A stretch of DNA of 64,000 nt from Microcaldota archaeon. Lineage in GTDB: Archaea > Micrarchaeota > Micrarchaeia > Micrarchaeales > CABMGC01. The stretch lies in contig JAGWHD010000001.1 in NCBI GenBank assembly GCA_028866995.1, positions 273,030-337,029 on the forward strand, written 5' to 3'. The position numbers and the translations under genes are program-made. Within the stretch, counting starts at the first letter, position 1. Each line of letters begins with the position of its first letter. The notes under the pieces were generated by a model. The model was not told the origin of the DNA, ran no database searches, and saw only the letters and a list, made by a program, of their open reading frames with translations. Below, in pieces: positions 50,560-58,179 of this stretch.

Positions 50560-52320
50560 ATGTCGTACGTATCCAATGTCAACGGCCTGGAGCTGTACAA
50601 GTTCTCAGAATTCCAGGTGGTCGTGGGTAACCCGGAGAGCAGCGTTGCGCTGTGCGTCGTGTGGCAGGACCTCGGGAGGGTGCTCGAAGCGAACCCCGGT
50701 TTCAAGAAGGATTTTGCCATAATAGGGAACCTGAGGTCGCCATTCGGTGCCAACATAATACTGTACAACCTTGCCCTTAACCCGCAGATAAGGTACCTGG
50801 TGGTGTGGGGCCCTGACAGGCTCAGCAACACGAACATAGGCACGATAGGCAAGAGCGCGCTGCTGGACCTGTGGTCCAAGGGGATTGACGCTGAGATGCG
50901 CATCAAAGGCACCCCGTTCAAGATAGTCGGCGAGATAGACACTGAGGTGCTGTCAAGAATAACGAGCAACGTCGAGTTGCATGAGCTGAGCTCCAGCCAG
51001 AGCATCGACCTTTCAAAGATATTGGACGGGAAGAGGGGCAGGTACATGGAGCCGGTGAGGTTCAGGGAGTTCACGCCGAAGACGCCCGACGTGCTCCCGT
51101 CCGAGGGCTACACGTATGTAATAAGGGCAAGGAAGGGCGCAGACGCATATCTCCAGCTGCTTTACACCGCGTGGAGGTACGGCAAGAGGACGCCGATAAA
51201 CCGCAGCGGCGAGGACGTGAAGGAGATAAGGGACAGCGTGGTGGTTGTGGAGGATGAGGATCCGGACAACGTGCATCTTCCGAGCTGGCTCGTCGACTAC
51301 AAGCCGCTAGCCGTGTCTTCGGAGAATCTTGACAATTATTTCAGGAGCCAGTTCTCCGCTGATCCCTACAGGAAGGAAATTTACGAAGGGGTGTACAAGT
51401 TCGACAGGCCGAAGGAGTACCCGTATCTCTATACCGAGCTCATCAACGCGTTCCCGAGGGTCCACGGCTTTGATGAGGCGGTATATGCCACGCTTGAGAA
51501 GGAAGGATACGGTAAGGCGAAGGATTTCATCATGCTGCATTCTAATGTGGATAGGAAGAGGGCCGAGGAGCTGATGGACAGGGTCGACAAGGAGGATATC
51601 GAAGACCGCAGGAAGATAGAGATACTGATAGAGGGGATTGTCCCTCCGACGGATCAGATAGGTAATGTGATAGACAGGATAAGGAGGAAGGAGCCCGACC
51701 TGGACAAGGAGGTCGTCCTCTGGGACCAGAGGTACCATTCCATGCTCGAGAGCTCCAGGCCGTGCATAGAGAAGCTCTCGTTCTCTGTGCGGGACGGCAG
51801 GGTTGACATGCACGTGTTTGTCAGGACGCATGACATAGGAATGGCGTGGTTCCACAACTTCTACGGGCTGGTCAAGACCCTTGGAAGGGTATGCAAGGAG
51901 ACAGGGAAGAGGCCTGGTTTCGTTGTGATCGAGTCGCAGTCGGCGCACATATACCAGAGGGACTGGGAGGCGATAGGCGCGCTTATCAAGAAAAGGATTG
52001 ATGACGCGCCGGTGAAGATGTACTTCGACCCTGAAAAGGACTCGGATCCCAGGGGCATAGTCAACATCACGACCGTTGATGGCACGATAAAGCTGAAGCT
52101 GCAGAACGCCAAGACCGGCGAGACGATTGTGGAGATGGACGGGAAGACAGCAAGGCAGCTGATCTACAAGATAAAGCATTTCGGCATCATATCGACGATC
52201 GACCATGCCACATTCGTGGGCGCTGAGCTTGCCAAGGCAGAGATGTGCATAAAGCTGGGCATACAGTACAGGTATGATACGGTGATAGAGCTGCCTAACG
52301 GGGAAAGGCTGGTAAGCTAG
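50560..52320 (+). CDS. ThyA-like thymidylate synthase with MtrA/DUF4346-like N-terminal domain
   Basis: A 586-residue protein. The N-terminal region (IIGNLRSPFGANIILYNLAL, NPQIRYLVVWGPD) looks like the MtrA/DUF4346 group found with archaeal pterin enzymes. The C-terminal region has the ThyA active-site order: SRPCIEKLSF (candidate nucleophile C402), FVRTHDIGMAWFHNFYG (R422 and the substrate Asn), and SQSAHIYQRDW (H463, Y465). The ATG at 50560 follows GTGGTT; the frame is open from 50491. It probably makes dTMP using a pterin cofactor. Function is inferred from motif order, not from a confirmed family hit. Confidence 0.75.
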   Translation: MSYVSNVNGLELYKFSEFQVVVGNPESSVALCVVWQDLGRVLEANPGFKKDFAIIGNLRSPFGANIILYNLALNPQIRYLVVWGPDRLSNTNIGTIGKSALLDLWSKGIDAEMRIKGTPFKIVGEIDTEVLSRITSNVELHELSSSQSIDLSKILDGKRGRYMEPVRFREFTPKTPDVLPSEGYTYVIRARKGADAYLQLLYTAWRYGKRTPINRSGEDVKEIRDSVVVVEDEDPDNVHLPSWLVDYKPLAVSSENLDNYFRSQFSADPYRKEIYEGVYKFDRPKEYPYLYTELINAFPRVHGFDEAVYATLEKEGYGKAKDFIMLHSNVDRKRAEELMDRVDKEDIEDRRKIEILIEGIVPPTDQIGNVIDRIRRKEPDLDKEVVLWDQRYHSMLESSRPCIEKLSFSVRDGRVDMHVFVRTHDIGMAWFHNFYGLVKTLGRVCKETGKRPGFVVIESQSAHIYQRDWEAIGALIKKRIDDAPVKMYFDPEKDSDPRGIVNITTVDGTIKLKLQNAKTGETIVEMDGKTARQLIYKIKHFGIISTIDHATFVGAELAKAEMCIKLGIQYRYDTVIELPNGERLVS

Positions 52321-52339
52321 ATCCTCTGATGCCGATTGC

Positions 52340-53203
52340 CTAGTAGGCCATCAGCACTATTCCAGCTATTATCATCAGTATTCCGAGAAGCTGGTTCCTC
52401 TCCGGTTTTTCCTTCAGCAGTATTACTCCAAGCATAAGCGTTATGAACGGAGATGACGCCGCTATTGGCCCGCTTATGGCTATGTAACCGTAGGCAGAGC
52501 TGATGTTGTACGCTATGAGCGCCAGAGCGCCCAGTATGCTTCCGAGAAGCAGCGTCGGAGCCACCTCTATCGGGAAAGAGAGCTTGGTCTTCCTGAATAA
52601 GGAAAAGAGGAGTCTGACTGCGGCACCGATGGACATTGTGATTAGTGCAGACCAGTACCAGCCCAGCAGGCCTGCAAGGTATCCCATGACGGCGAAAAGT
52701 ATGCCGAATCCGAGCATGGAGACGAGCGCGTATTCCCCTCCCAGCACTATCTTGTTGAAGCGGAGCCTGACAACGTCGTGAAGCTTGAATGACACTACTA
52801 CGGTTCCAAGTATTGCCAGCACCACGCCGATGAGTTGGGGAGTGTTCAGCGCCTCATTTAGCAGGAAGACCCCGGCTATTACGGTTATTATCGACCACGC
52901 GTTGCCTATAGGCACGACAACTGACAGCTTGCCTATCCTGAGCCCTTCGTAGAATGCGCTAAGAGCCACTACCGCAGACACGGCGCCGAAGAGCGCCAAT
53001 CCCAGCTCAAATGCGGATATCTTTGGGGCCTGAAAGAACAGGAGTCCGGGGAGCAGCATTATGACCAGTATGATCGATGACCAGAGGATGAGCCTTGTCG
53101 ATTCCGACCTCCTTGCGAGGATCGCTATTACGAAATCGACTATTCCGTATGCTAGCATCGAGAACGTAGCGAAAAGCAGGCTGAGGACCAGCGATGGTGC
53201 CAT
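52340..53203 (-). CDS. DMT superfamily (EamA) transporter
   Basis: A 287-residue membrane protein with ten hydrophobic segments arranged as two EamA repeats. The ends of both halves carry the family pattern: GVFLLNEALNTPQLIGVVLA and GVILLKEKPERNQLLGILMI. DMT proteins export metabolites or take up nucleotide sugars and amines. The substrate is unknown. The gene begins 25 bp from the 3' end of tRNA-Ala. Confidence 0.87.
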   Translation of the reverse strand: MAPSLVLSLLFATFSMLAYGIVDFVIAILARRSESTRLILWSSIILVIMLLPGLLFFQAPKISAFELGLALFGAVSAVVALSAFYEGLRIGKLSVVVPIGNAWSIITVIAGVFLLNEALNTPQLIGVVLAILGTVVVSFKLHDVVRLRFNKIVLGGEYALVSMLGFGILFAVMGYLAGLLGWYWSALITMSIGAAVRLLFSLFRKTKLSFPIEVAPTLLLGSILGALALIAYNISSAYGYIAISGPIAASSPFITLMLGVILLKEKPERNQLLGILMIIAGIVLMAY

Positions 53204-53227
53204 TTGACCAGATTGAAATATGAATTA

Positions 53228-53327
53228 TGGACTCTGCGGGAGTTTCATAAACTTCCAGAAAAAGTTTATTTTGAACCCGCAACCTCCTGCATGCCATGCA
53301 GGCGCGCTACCGTTGCGCTAAGAGCCC
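53228..53327 (-). tRNA. tRNA-Ala (GGC) with 28-nt intron in the T-loop
   Basis: The acceptor GGGCTCT pairs with AGAGTCC (one G-U), discriminator A, no encoded CCA. D-arm GCGC-AACGGTA-GCGC; anticodon arm CCTGC-ATGGCAT-GCAGG, anticodon GGC; T-stem GCGGG/CCCGC. The T-loop holds 35 bases; removal of 53242-53269 (28 nt) leaves TTCAAAT and a 72-nt tRNA. The junction is a textbook bulge-helix-bulge: outer helix GCGGG/CCCGC, central helix UUCA/UGAA, bulges AAA and ACU, inner helix UAAAC/GUUUA. The intron falls between positions 59 and 60. Confidence 0.94.
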
Positions 53328-53393
53328 ATAATTGTAGCTAAATAGGGTGCCAAGGATTATTTAACGTTTGGTTGGCATTTAGATTTAGGTTCT

Positions 53394-54272
53394 ATGAGGG
53401 CAAGATGCGGGTTGAGGCAGCAGTCCGCAATGGAGTACCTGATGACCTACGGATGGGCGATACTTGCAATAGCAATCGTCATGGTATCGTTGTACTCTCT
53501 TGGAATATTCAACTCAGGAAACCTGCAGCCTACTGCGACACCGGGTTCGTGCGAGGTCGTCAGGACCGCGGCGCAGACTTCGCTCGCGGGGCAGTGCAAT
53601 AACCTGATTCCTAAATATGTTGGACAGTTCAATGGGCAGAACAGCTACATAGACGTTGGGAATCCTTCCATACTCAATCTGGTTGGCTCGTTTACTATAT
53701 CGGCTTGGATAGACCCAAACTATCCGCCGAACTCGAATGGAGCATATGGGCAGGTATTTGCTAAAACGGATTCTGGAGGCCAGGGAGGCTATGAATTCGG
53801 TTGGTTGGGAAACAACAAATGCTCGTCTACCTATGTGACTAACGGTCCTAGCACTCTAAACAGTAATTCCAGTATCTGTGCGGGCACATGGTCGCATATT
53901 ACCCTTACTTTTGACGGTACAAACAGCGTACTTTACATCAATGGACAAGCTCACGGCAGTAACAGCGGAATTACATATCCTTCAAGTACGCAGGACACTG
54001 GCATTGGAAGGGCTCCTGGGCGAACAGGATATCCGTATAACGGTTTGATTGCTGACGTCCAGATTTACAACACCTCATTGGACCCGGTTTCGGTGAAGTC
54101 TTTGTATCTGGAGGGCATAGGAGGTGCCCCGATAGATCTGCAGCATCTGATAGGTTGGTGGCCTTTGAATGGGAATAACAATGACTATTCAGGCATCAAT
54201 AGCCAAGGTACAGCTGCAAACGTGATATGGAATGCGAACTGGAAAACCGGATACAGCCTGCCGTCTTCCTAG
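53394..54272 (+). CDS. Class III signal (pilin-like) LamG surface protein, copy 2
   Basis: A 292-residue paralogue of the protein at 36828. Both share the first about 65 residues (QSAMEYLMTYGWAILAIAIV, PGSCEVVRT, NLIPKYVG) and the last about 60 (EGIGGAPID, LIGWWPLNGNNNDYSG), while the middle differs strongly. The middle keeps LamG-type landmarks (VGSFTISAWIDPNY, CAGTWSHITLTFDGTNSVLY, IADVQIYNTSLD). The class III signal implies prepilin-peptidase processing. It lies just upstream of the intron-containing tRNA-Ala on the other strand. Confidence 0.85.
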   Translation: MRARCGLRQQSAMEYLMTYGWAILAIAIVMVSLYSLGIFNSGNLQPTATPGSCEVVRTAAQTSLAGQCNNLIPKYVGQFNGQNSYIDVGNPSILNLVGSFTISAWIDPNYPPNSNGAYGQVFAKTDSGGQGGYEFGWLGNNKCSSTYVTNGPSTLNSNSSICAGTWSHITLTFDGTNSVLYINGQAHGSNSGITYPSSTQDTGIGRAPGRTGYPYNGLIADVQIYNTSLDPVSVKSLYLEGIGGAPIDLQHLIGWWPLNGNNNDYSGINSQGTAANVIWNANWKTGYSLPSS

Positions 54273-54279
54273 AATAAGT

Positions 54280-54510
54280 TCAAGCTGGAGAGATGAACAG
54301 GATGTTTCCTCCCCTGAGGAGTATTGTCCCGAGCTTCGCCTTGAGGTTGCCGTCGTCCAGCTCCTCGGCCGTGTCGATGACTATGTTCATGTGCGCGTCG
54401 AACGACACTACCTTTCCCCTTATGTCGGTCCCGTTCTTCAGCCTTATCAGCACCTGCTGGCCTATTGCCTTGTTCAGCAGGTCGAACGGCCTTTCGTTTG
54501 TCAAATACAA
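54280..54510 (-). CDS. Archaeal Sm-like protein (Lsm)
   Basis: A 76-residue Sm-fold protein that forms an RNA-binding ring. Sm1 motif: RPFDLLNKAIGQQVLIRLKN with RGKVVSFDAHMNIVID; Sm2 motif: LGTILLRGGNILFISP. It probably binds U-rich RNA and may act in tRNA or RNA turnover. It is encoded after rpoA2 with a 47-bp gap. Its end lies 7 bp from the convergent LamG gene. Confidence 0.95.
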   Translation of the reverse strand: MYLTNERPFDLLNKAIGQQVLIRLKNGTDIRGKVVSFDAHMNIVIDTAEELDDGNLKAKLGTILLRGGNILFISPA

Positions 54511-54557
54511 AACCCAAATCTTCTTGCTTATATGGCGTCGGATAGGTTCTTATAGCT

Positions 54558-55625
54558 TCAGTCCTTCTTGCTCTTTATCTTGGCCATGTCCTCCTTCTTT
54601 ATCGTCAGCCTTACTGATCCTGTACCTATCGGTATCTGCTTGCCTACGAGTATGTTCTCGGTCACCCCCTTCATAGGGTCTACTTCGCCGTAAGCTGCTG
54701 CGTGTATTAGGTGCTTTACAGTCTCCTCGTATGCTGCCCTGGCGAAAACGGAGTTCTTCTCCCCGCTGAGTCCGTGCCTTCCGACTCCTTTAGGAGTTCC
54801 GCTTGCCGTCATCGCGTCTGAGATCAGGTACAGGTGCCTCTGGTTCACGGATATCTTCTGCTCGTCCAGGGTCTTCTTCAGCTCCATCGCCAGCGCGTTC
54901 CTCGCCGCTTCGACTCCGAAGAGCCTGTATACAGAGAAGATGTCGTTAGTCGTTATCCTTGACTTGTCGATGCCGTCGACGTTTATTATGCCCTCCATGT
55001 TGCTGCCTGCCGCGACCAGGTAGAATTCGTCCGTCTTTTCGTCCTTCCTTATCATTACCTTCCCTGCGCCCTCTATCCCGCTTATGACGCTCTTGAGTAT
55101 CTTGACTGTCGTGGCCCTTATCAGCTTGAGGTTCTTCGTGTGCATGTGCACCGTCACGGACTTCTCGTCCTCAGCCTTCGCGTCGACCTCTAGGTGCTTC
55201 TCAAGCCTCGTCGCCACCTGCTTCGGCGAAAGCCCTTCGAGCTCGAGCTCCTGCCTGTTGAACAGGAATCTTATCGTTCCCTTGGTGAAATTCTCTATCG
55301 TCCTCCTAGTTATGTTTGACATGACGACTTCGTTTATCTTCTTCTGCATCTCGTCGGCCTTGTCGAAGCTCTTGCTTATGCTTTTGTTCAGGTAGATGTA
55401 AGTCACGGGGGTCGCGGGCTTCTTCTTCGCGTCTACGAGCTCCACTATCCTTGGAAGCCCGGATGTCGATATGGTGGACTCGATTCCTGCAAGGTGGAAG
55501 GACCTCAGGATCATCTGGGTTCCAGGCTCTCCGACCGATTGGGCCGCAATCATGCCTACCGGCTCCCCGTACTGGACCATGTACTTCTCCTTGTCCTTGT
55601 CAAGCGTCTTTGCCATTTCAATCAC
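54558..55625 (-). CDS. rpoA2: RNA polymerase subunit A''
   Basis: A 355-residue subunit, the C-terminal third of the largest RNA polymerase chain. The early region GEPVGMIAAQSVGEPGTQMI and LRSFHLAG includes the trigger-loop segment, followed by PRIVELVDAKK and the jaw. The C-terminal part has GRHGLSGEKNSVFARAAYEE and ENILVGKQIPIGTGSVRL. The start overlaps the end of rpoA1 by 8 bp. Last of the five polymerase genes in the operon. Confidence 0.97.
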   Translation of the reverse strand: MIEMAKTLDKDKEKYMVQYGEPVGMIAAQSVGEPGTQMILRSFHLAGIESTISTSGLPRIVELVDAKKKPATPVTYIYLNKSISKSFDKADEMQKKINEVVMSNITRRTIENFTKGTIRFLFNRQELELEGLSPKQVATRLEKHLEVDAKAEDEKSVTVHMHTKNLKLIRATTVKILKSVISGIEGAGKVMIRKDEKTDEFYLVAAGSNMEGIINVDGIDKSRITTNDIFSVYRLFGVEAARNALAMELKKTLDEQKISVNQRHLYLISDAMTASGTPKGVGRHGLSGEKNSVFARAAYEETVKHLIHAAAYGEVDPMKGVTENILVGKQIPIGTGSVRLTIKKEDMAKIKSKKD

Positions 55626-58179
55626 TCTTCTTCGCGGATATCTTCGAGAGCTGCACGTTTATCGGGTTGATAGCGTCTCCTCCGTATATCGTCTGTATTA
55701 TGTTGTTGTTAGCGTCCCTGACCGAGTAGTCCTCGTCTATGCAGTAGTCCTGCAGCGCGTTGGATAGCCTCCTGTACAGGTAACCCGATCTTGCTGTCAG
55801 CAGCGCCTTGTACACCTCGGAGCTTCTCGATCCTACAGCGTGCATGAACAGGTCTATCGGCGCGAGGCCGGAATAGTAGCATGTCGAAACGAAGCCCCTC
55901 GCTCCTGGCTTGATGTCGTTCGGCACTATGTGCGGCAGCACCCTGTTGCTGTAGTATCCTCTCTTTATCCTGCCCCCTGACAGCGTTGCCTGCTGACCCA
56001 GGAACATCGTCATCTGCTCTATGTTGAGTATGCTTCCTCTGGACCCCGCCTGGGCCATCTGGAAGGCGTTGTTGTCCTCGTGCTCGTACTTGGCGAGGAA
56101 TACGTTCGCCTTCTCCCTGACCAGGTTCAGCTCGGCTATTATCATCCTCTCGAGCGATTCCCTCAACGTATAGCCCATGAGCGCCTCCAGCTTCCTGGCC
56201 TTGTAGTCCCTTATGAGCTGCGTGCACCTCTCGAACGTCTCGTTGAGCAGCCTGGACCTCTCCTGCTCGAGCTTCTCGTCCGTCTTGTACTCCTTGACCC
56301 CTACGGTCGTGCCAGCGAGCGTGACGTATGCGTCTGCAACCTTCGATGAGACGAATATGAACCTCTTGAGCTCCTGCGGTCCGAAGTCCTCGCCTATCTT
56401 TGTCATTAGCGGGTTCCTGCCCCTTCCGTAAGTGTCCTTGTTGAGCGTTCCCTCTATCATCCTTCCTTTCTTGACCACGAACGGCCCTGCGCCCGTCTTC
56501 ATCTCGAAGTCAAGGTCCTTTGGCAGTATCATCGAGAAGACGTCCTTGCCCGAGTACAGCCCGCCCTTCGAAGGCTTTGGCATGTCGTATATGCCAGCGA
56601 GCGAGAGCAGGTAGGATACCTCTGATTTTGTCAGGTAGGTGCCGTCCCTTGTGAGCAGGTACATGCCGGTTATGCCGTCCTCATTGTTGGCTATTATGAC
56701 CTCTCCGTCCCTAGGTGAGAATATCTGGAACTCTGGGCTCATGAGGTACTTTGCCTCGGACCTTGCCTCGAGCGTCTGTGGCACGTGCAGGTTCATCTCG
56801 TCTCCGTCGAAGTCTGCGTTGTACGGAGGCGTGACGCAGTAGTTCATCCTGAATGTCTTGCCGCTGAGCACCTTCACCTTGTGCGACATTATCGAGACCC
56901 TGTGCAGCGAAGGCTGCCTGTTGAACAGCACGATGTCGCCGTTCATCAGCTGCCTCTCCAGTATGTCGCCGGCAGTTACCGACTTGAGTATCTCCTCGCG
57001 GTTCGCGTCTATTATCCTCTTCCTCTTGCCGTCCTTGCTGATTATGTTGATGACTATCGGGTACTGTGACCTCTGCAGCAGCTCCTTCGCCTTCTCTATG
57101 TTCCATTCGGTCACGTAGAACGGCACTGTCAGCTTCTCCGCGATCTCCTGCGGAACTCCGACCTCGTCTATGTTGACGTTGGGGTCGACGCTGATGACGG
57201 TCCTTGCCGAGTAGTTGACTCTCTTTCCGCTCAGGTTGTACCTGAACCTTCCCTCCTTGCCCTTGAGCCTCTGCGTGAGGGTCTTGAGCGCCCTTCCGCT
57301 CCTGTGCCTTGCAGGAGGCAGGCTGCTCGTCTCGTTGTTGAAGTATGTGGTCACGTGGTACTGGAGCAGTTCCCAGAGGTCGTCTATGATTATCTGCGGC
57401 GCTCCGGCGTTGAGGTTCTGCTCGAGCCTCTGGTTTATCCTCATTATGTCTACGAGCTTGTGCGTCAGGTCGTCCTCGCTCCTCTCTCCGCTCTCCAGCG
57501 TGATCGATGGCCTTACGTTCACAGGAGGCACGAGGAGGTAGCTGAGTATGAGCCATTCCGGCCTGCTGACCTTCCCGTCCATGCCGAGGACTGCGAGGTC
57601 GTCGTTGCTAACCTTCAAGAGCTGGTCCCTTATCTCGTCGGGCTTGAGCTTGTACTCGTCTATGTAGAAGTAAGTAGGAGCGGAGAACTTCAGCTTGCCC
57701 TTGACGGTCCCGCACCTCTCGCACTTCCTTATGTTCTTGAGCTTCTTCAGCATGCTGCTCTTCTGCCCCTCGCCCTGCTCCTCTTCCTCAGCAGCGGCTG
57801 CGACAGCGGCTATCCCCAAGTTGCTGCCGAAGTTCTTCAGGTGCTCGTCGCTGAGCATGAGCCTGTGGCAGTTCCTGCACGTGGATTGCAGTATCATGTA
57901 GACTATCTTCGAGAATTCCGAGTGTATCACAGGCCTTACCAGCTCTATGTGGCCGAAGTGCCCAGGGCATGTCTTGGCCCTTGCGCCGCATGTCTTGCAG
58001 ATGAGCCCAGGGTCTATGACGCCTAGCTTCTGGTCGAGCAGTCCGTCCTCTATGGGGTATCCGTCCTCGTTGTATGTGTCAGGGACGGAGAGCTTGGCCA
58101 CGCTAAGCTTCTTTATCTGGTCCGGGTTCACGACGCCGAACTTTATGTAATCTATTACCTCTGTCTTCATGATCATCAC
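55618..58179 (-). CDS. rpoA1: RNA polymerase subunit A'
   Basis: An 853-residue catalytic subunit. An N-terminal zinc site is seen (CKTCGARAKTCPGHFGHIEL), with a second in CRNCH...CERCG. The absolutely conserved Mg2+-binding loop is YNADFDGDEMNLHV, with the three Asp at residues 456, 458 and 460. The bridge helix and funnel follow (AQAGSRGSILNIEQMTMFLG, ARGFVSTCYYSGLAPIDLFM). The gene overlaps rpoB1 by 4 bp and rpoA2 by 8 bp. An Ala/Glu-rich insertion lies near residues 123-142. Confidence 0.98.
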   Translation of the reverse strand: MMIMKTEVIDYIKFGVVNPDQIKKLSVAKLSVPDTYNEDGYPIEDGLLDQKLGVIDPGLICKTCGARAKTCPGHFGHIELVRPVIHSEFSKIVYMILQSTCRNCHRLMLSDEHLKNFGSNLGIAAVAAAAEEEEQGEGQKSSMLKKLKNIRKCERCGTVKGKLKFSAPTYFYIDEYKLKPDEIRDQLLKVSNDDLAVLGMDGKVSRPEWLILSYLLVPPVNVRPSITLESGERSEDDLTHKLVDIMRINQRLEQNLNAGAPQIIIDDLWELLQYHVTTYFNNETSSLPPARHRSGRALKTLTQRLKGKEGRFRYNLSGKRVNYSARTVISVDPNVNIDEVGVPQEIAEKLTVPFYVTEWNIEKAKELLQRSQYPIVINIISKDGKRKRIIDANREEILKSVTAGDILERQLMNGDIVLFNRQPSLHRVSIMSHKVKVLSGKTFRMNYCVTPPYNADFDGDEMNLHVPQTLEARSEAKYLMSPEFQIFSPRDGEVIIANNEDGITGMYLLTRDGTYLTKSEVSYLLSLAGIYDMPKPSKGGLYSGKDVFSMILPKDLDFEMKTGAGPFVVKKGRMIEGTLNKDTYGRGRNPLMTKIGEDFGPQELKRFIFVSSKVADAYVTLAGTTVGVKEYKTDEKLEQERSRLLNETFERCTQLIRDYKARKLEALMGYTLRESLERMIIAELNLVREKANVFLAKYEHEDNNAFQMAQAGSRGSILNIEQMTMFLGQQATLSGGRIKRGYYSNRVLPHIVPNDIKPGARGFVSTCYYSGLAPIDLFMHAVGSRSSEVYKALLTARSGYLYRRLSNALQDYCIDEDYSVRDANNNIIQTIYGGDAINPINVQLSKISAKKSD

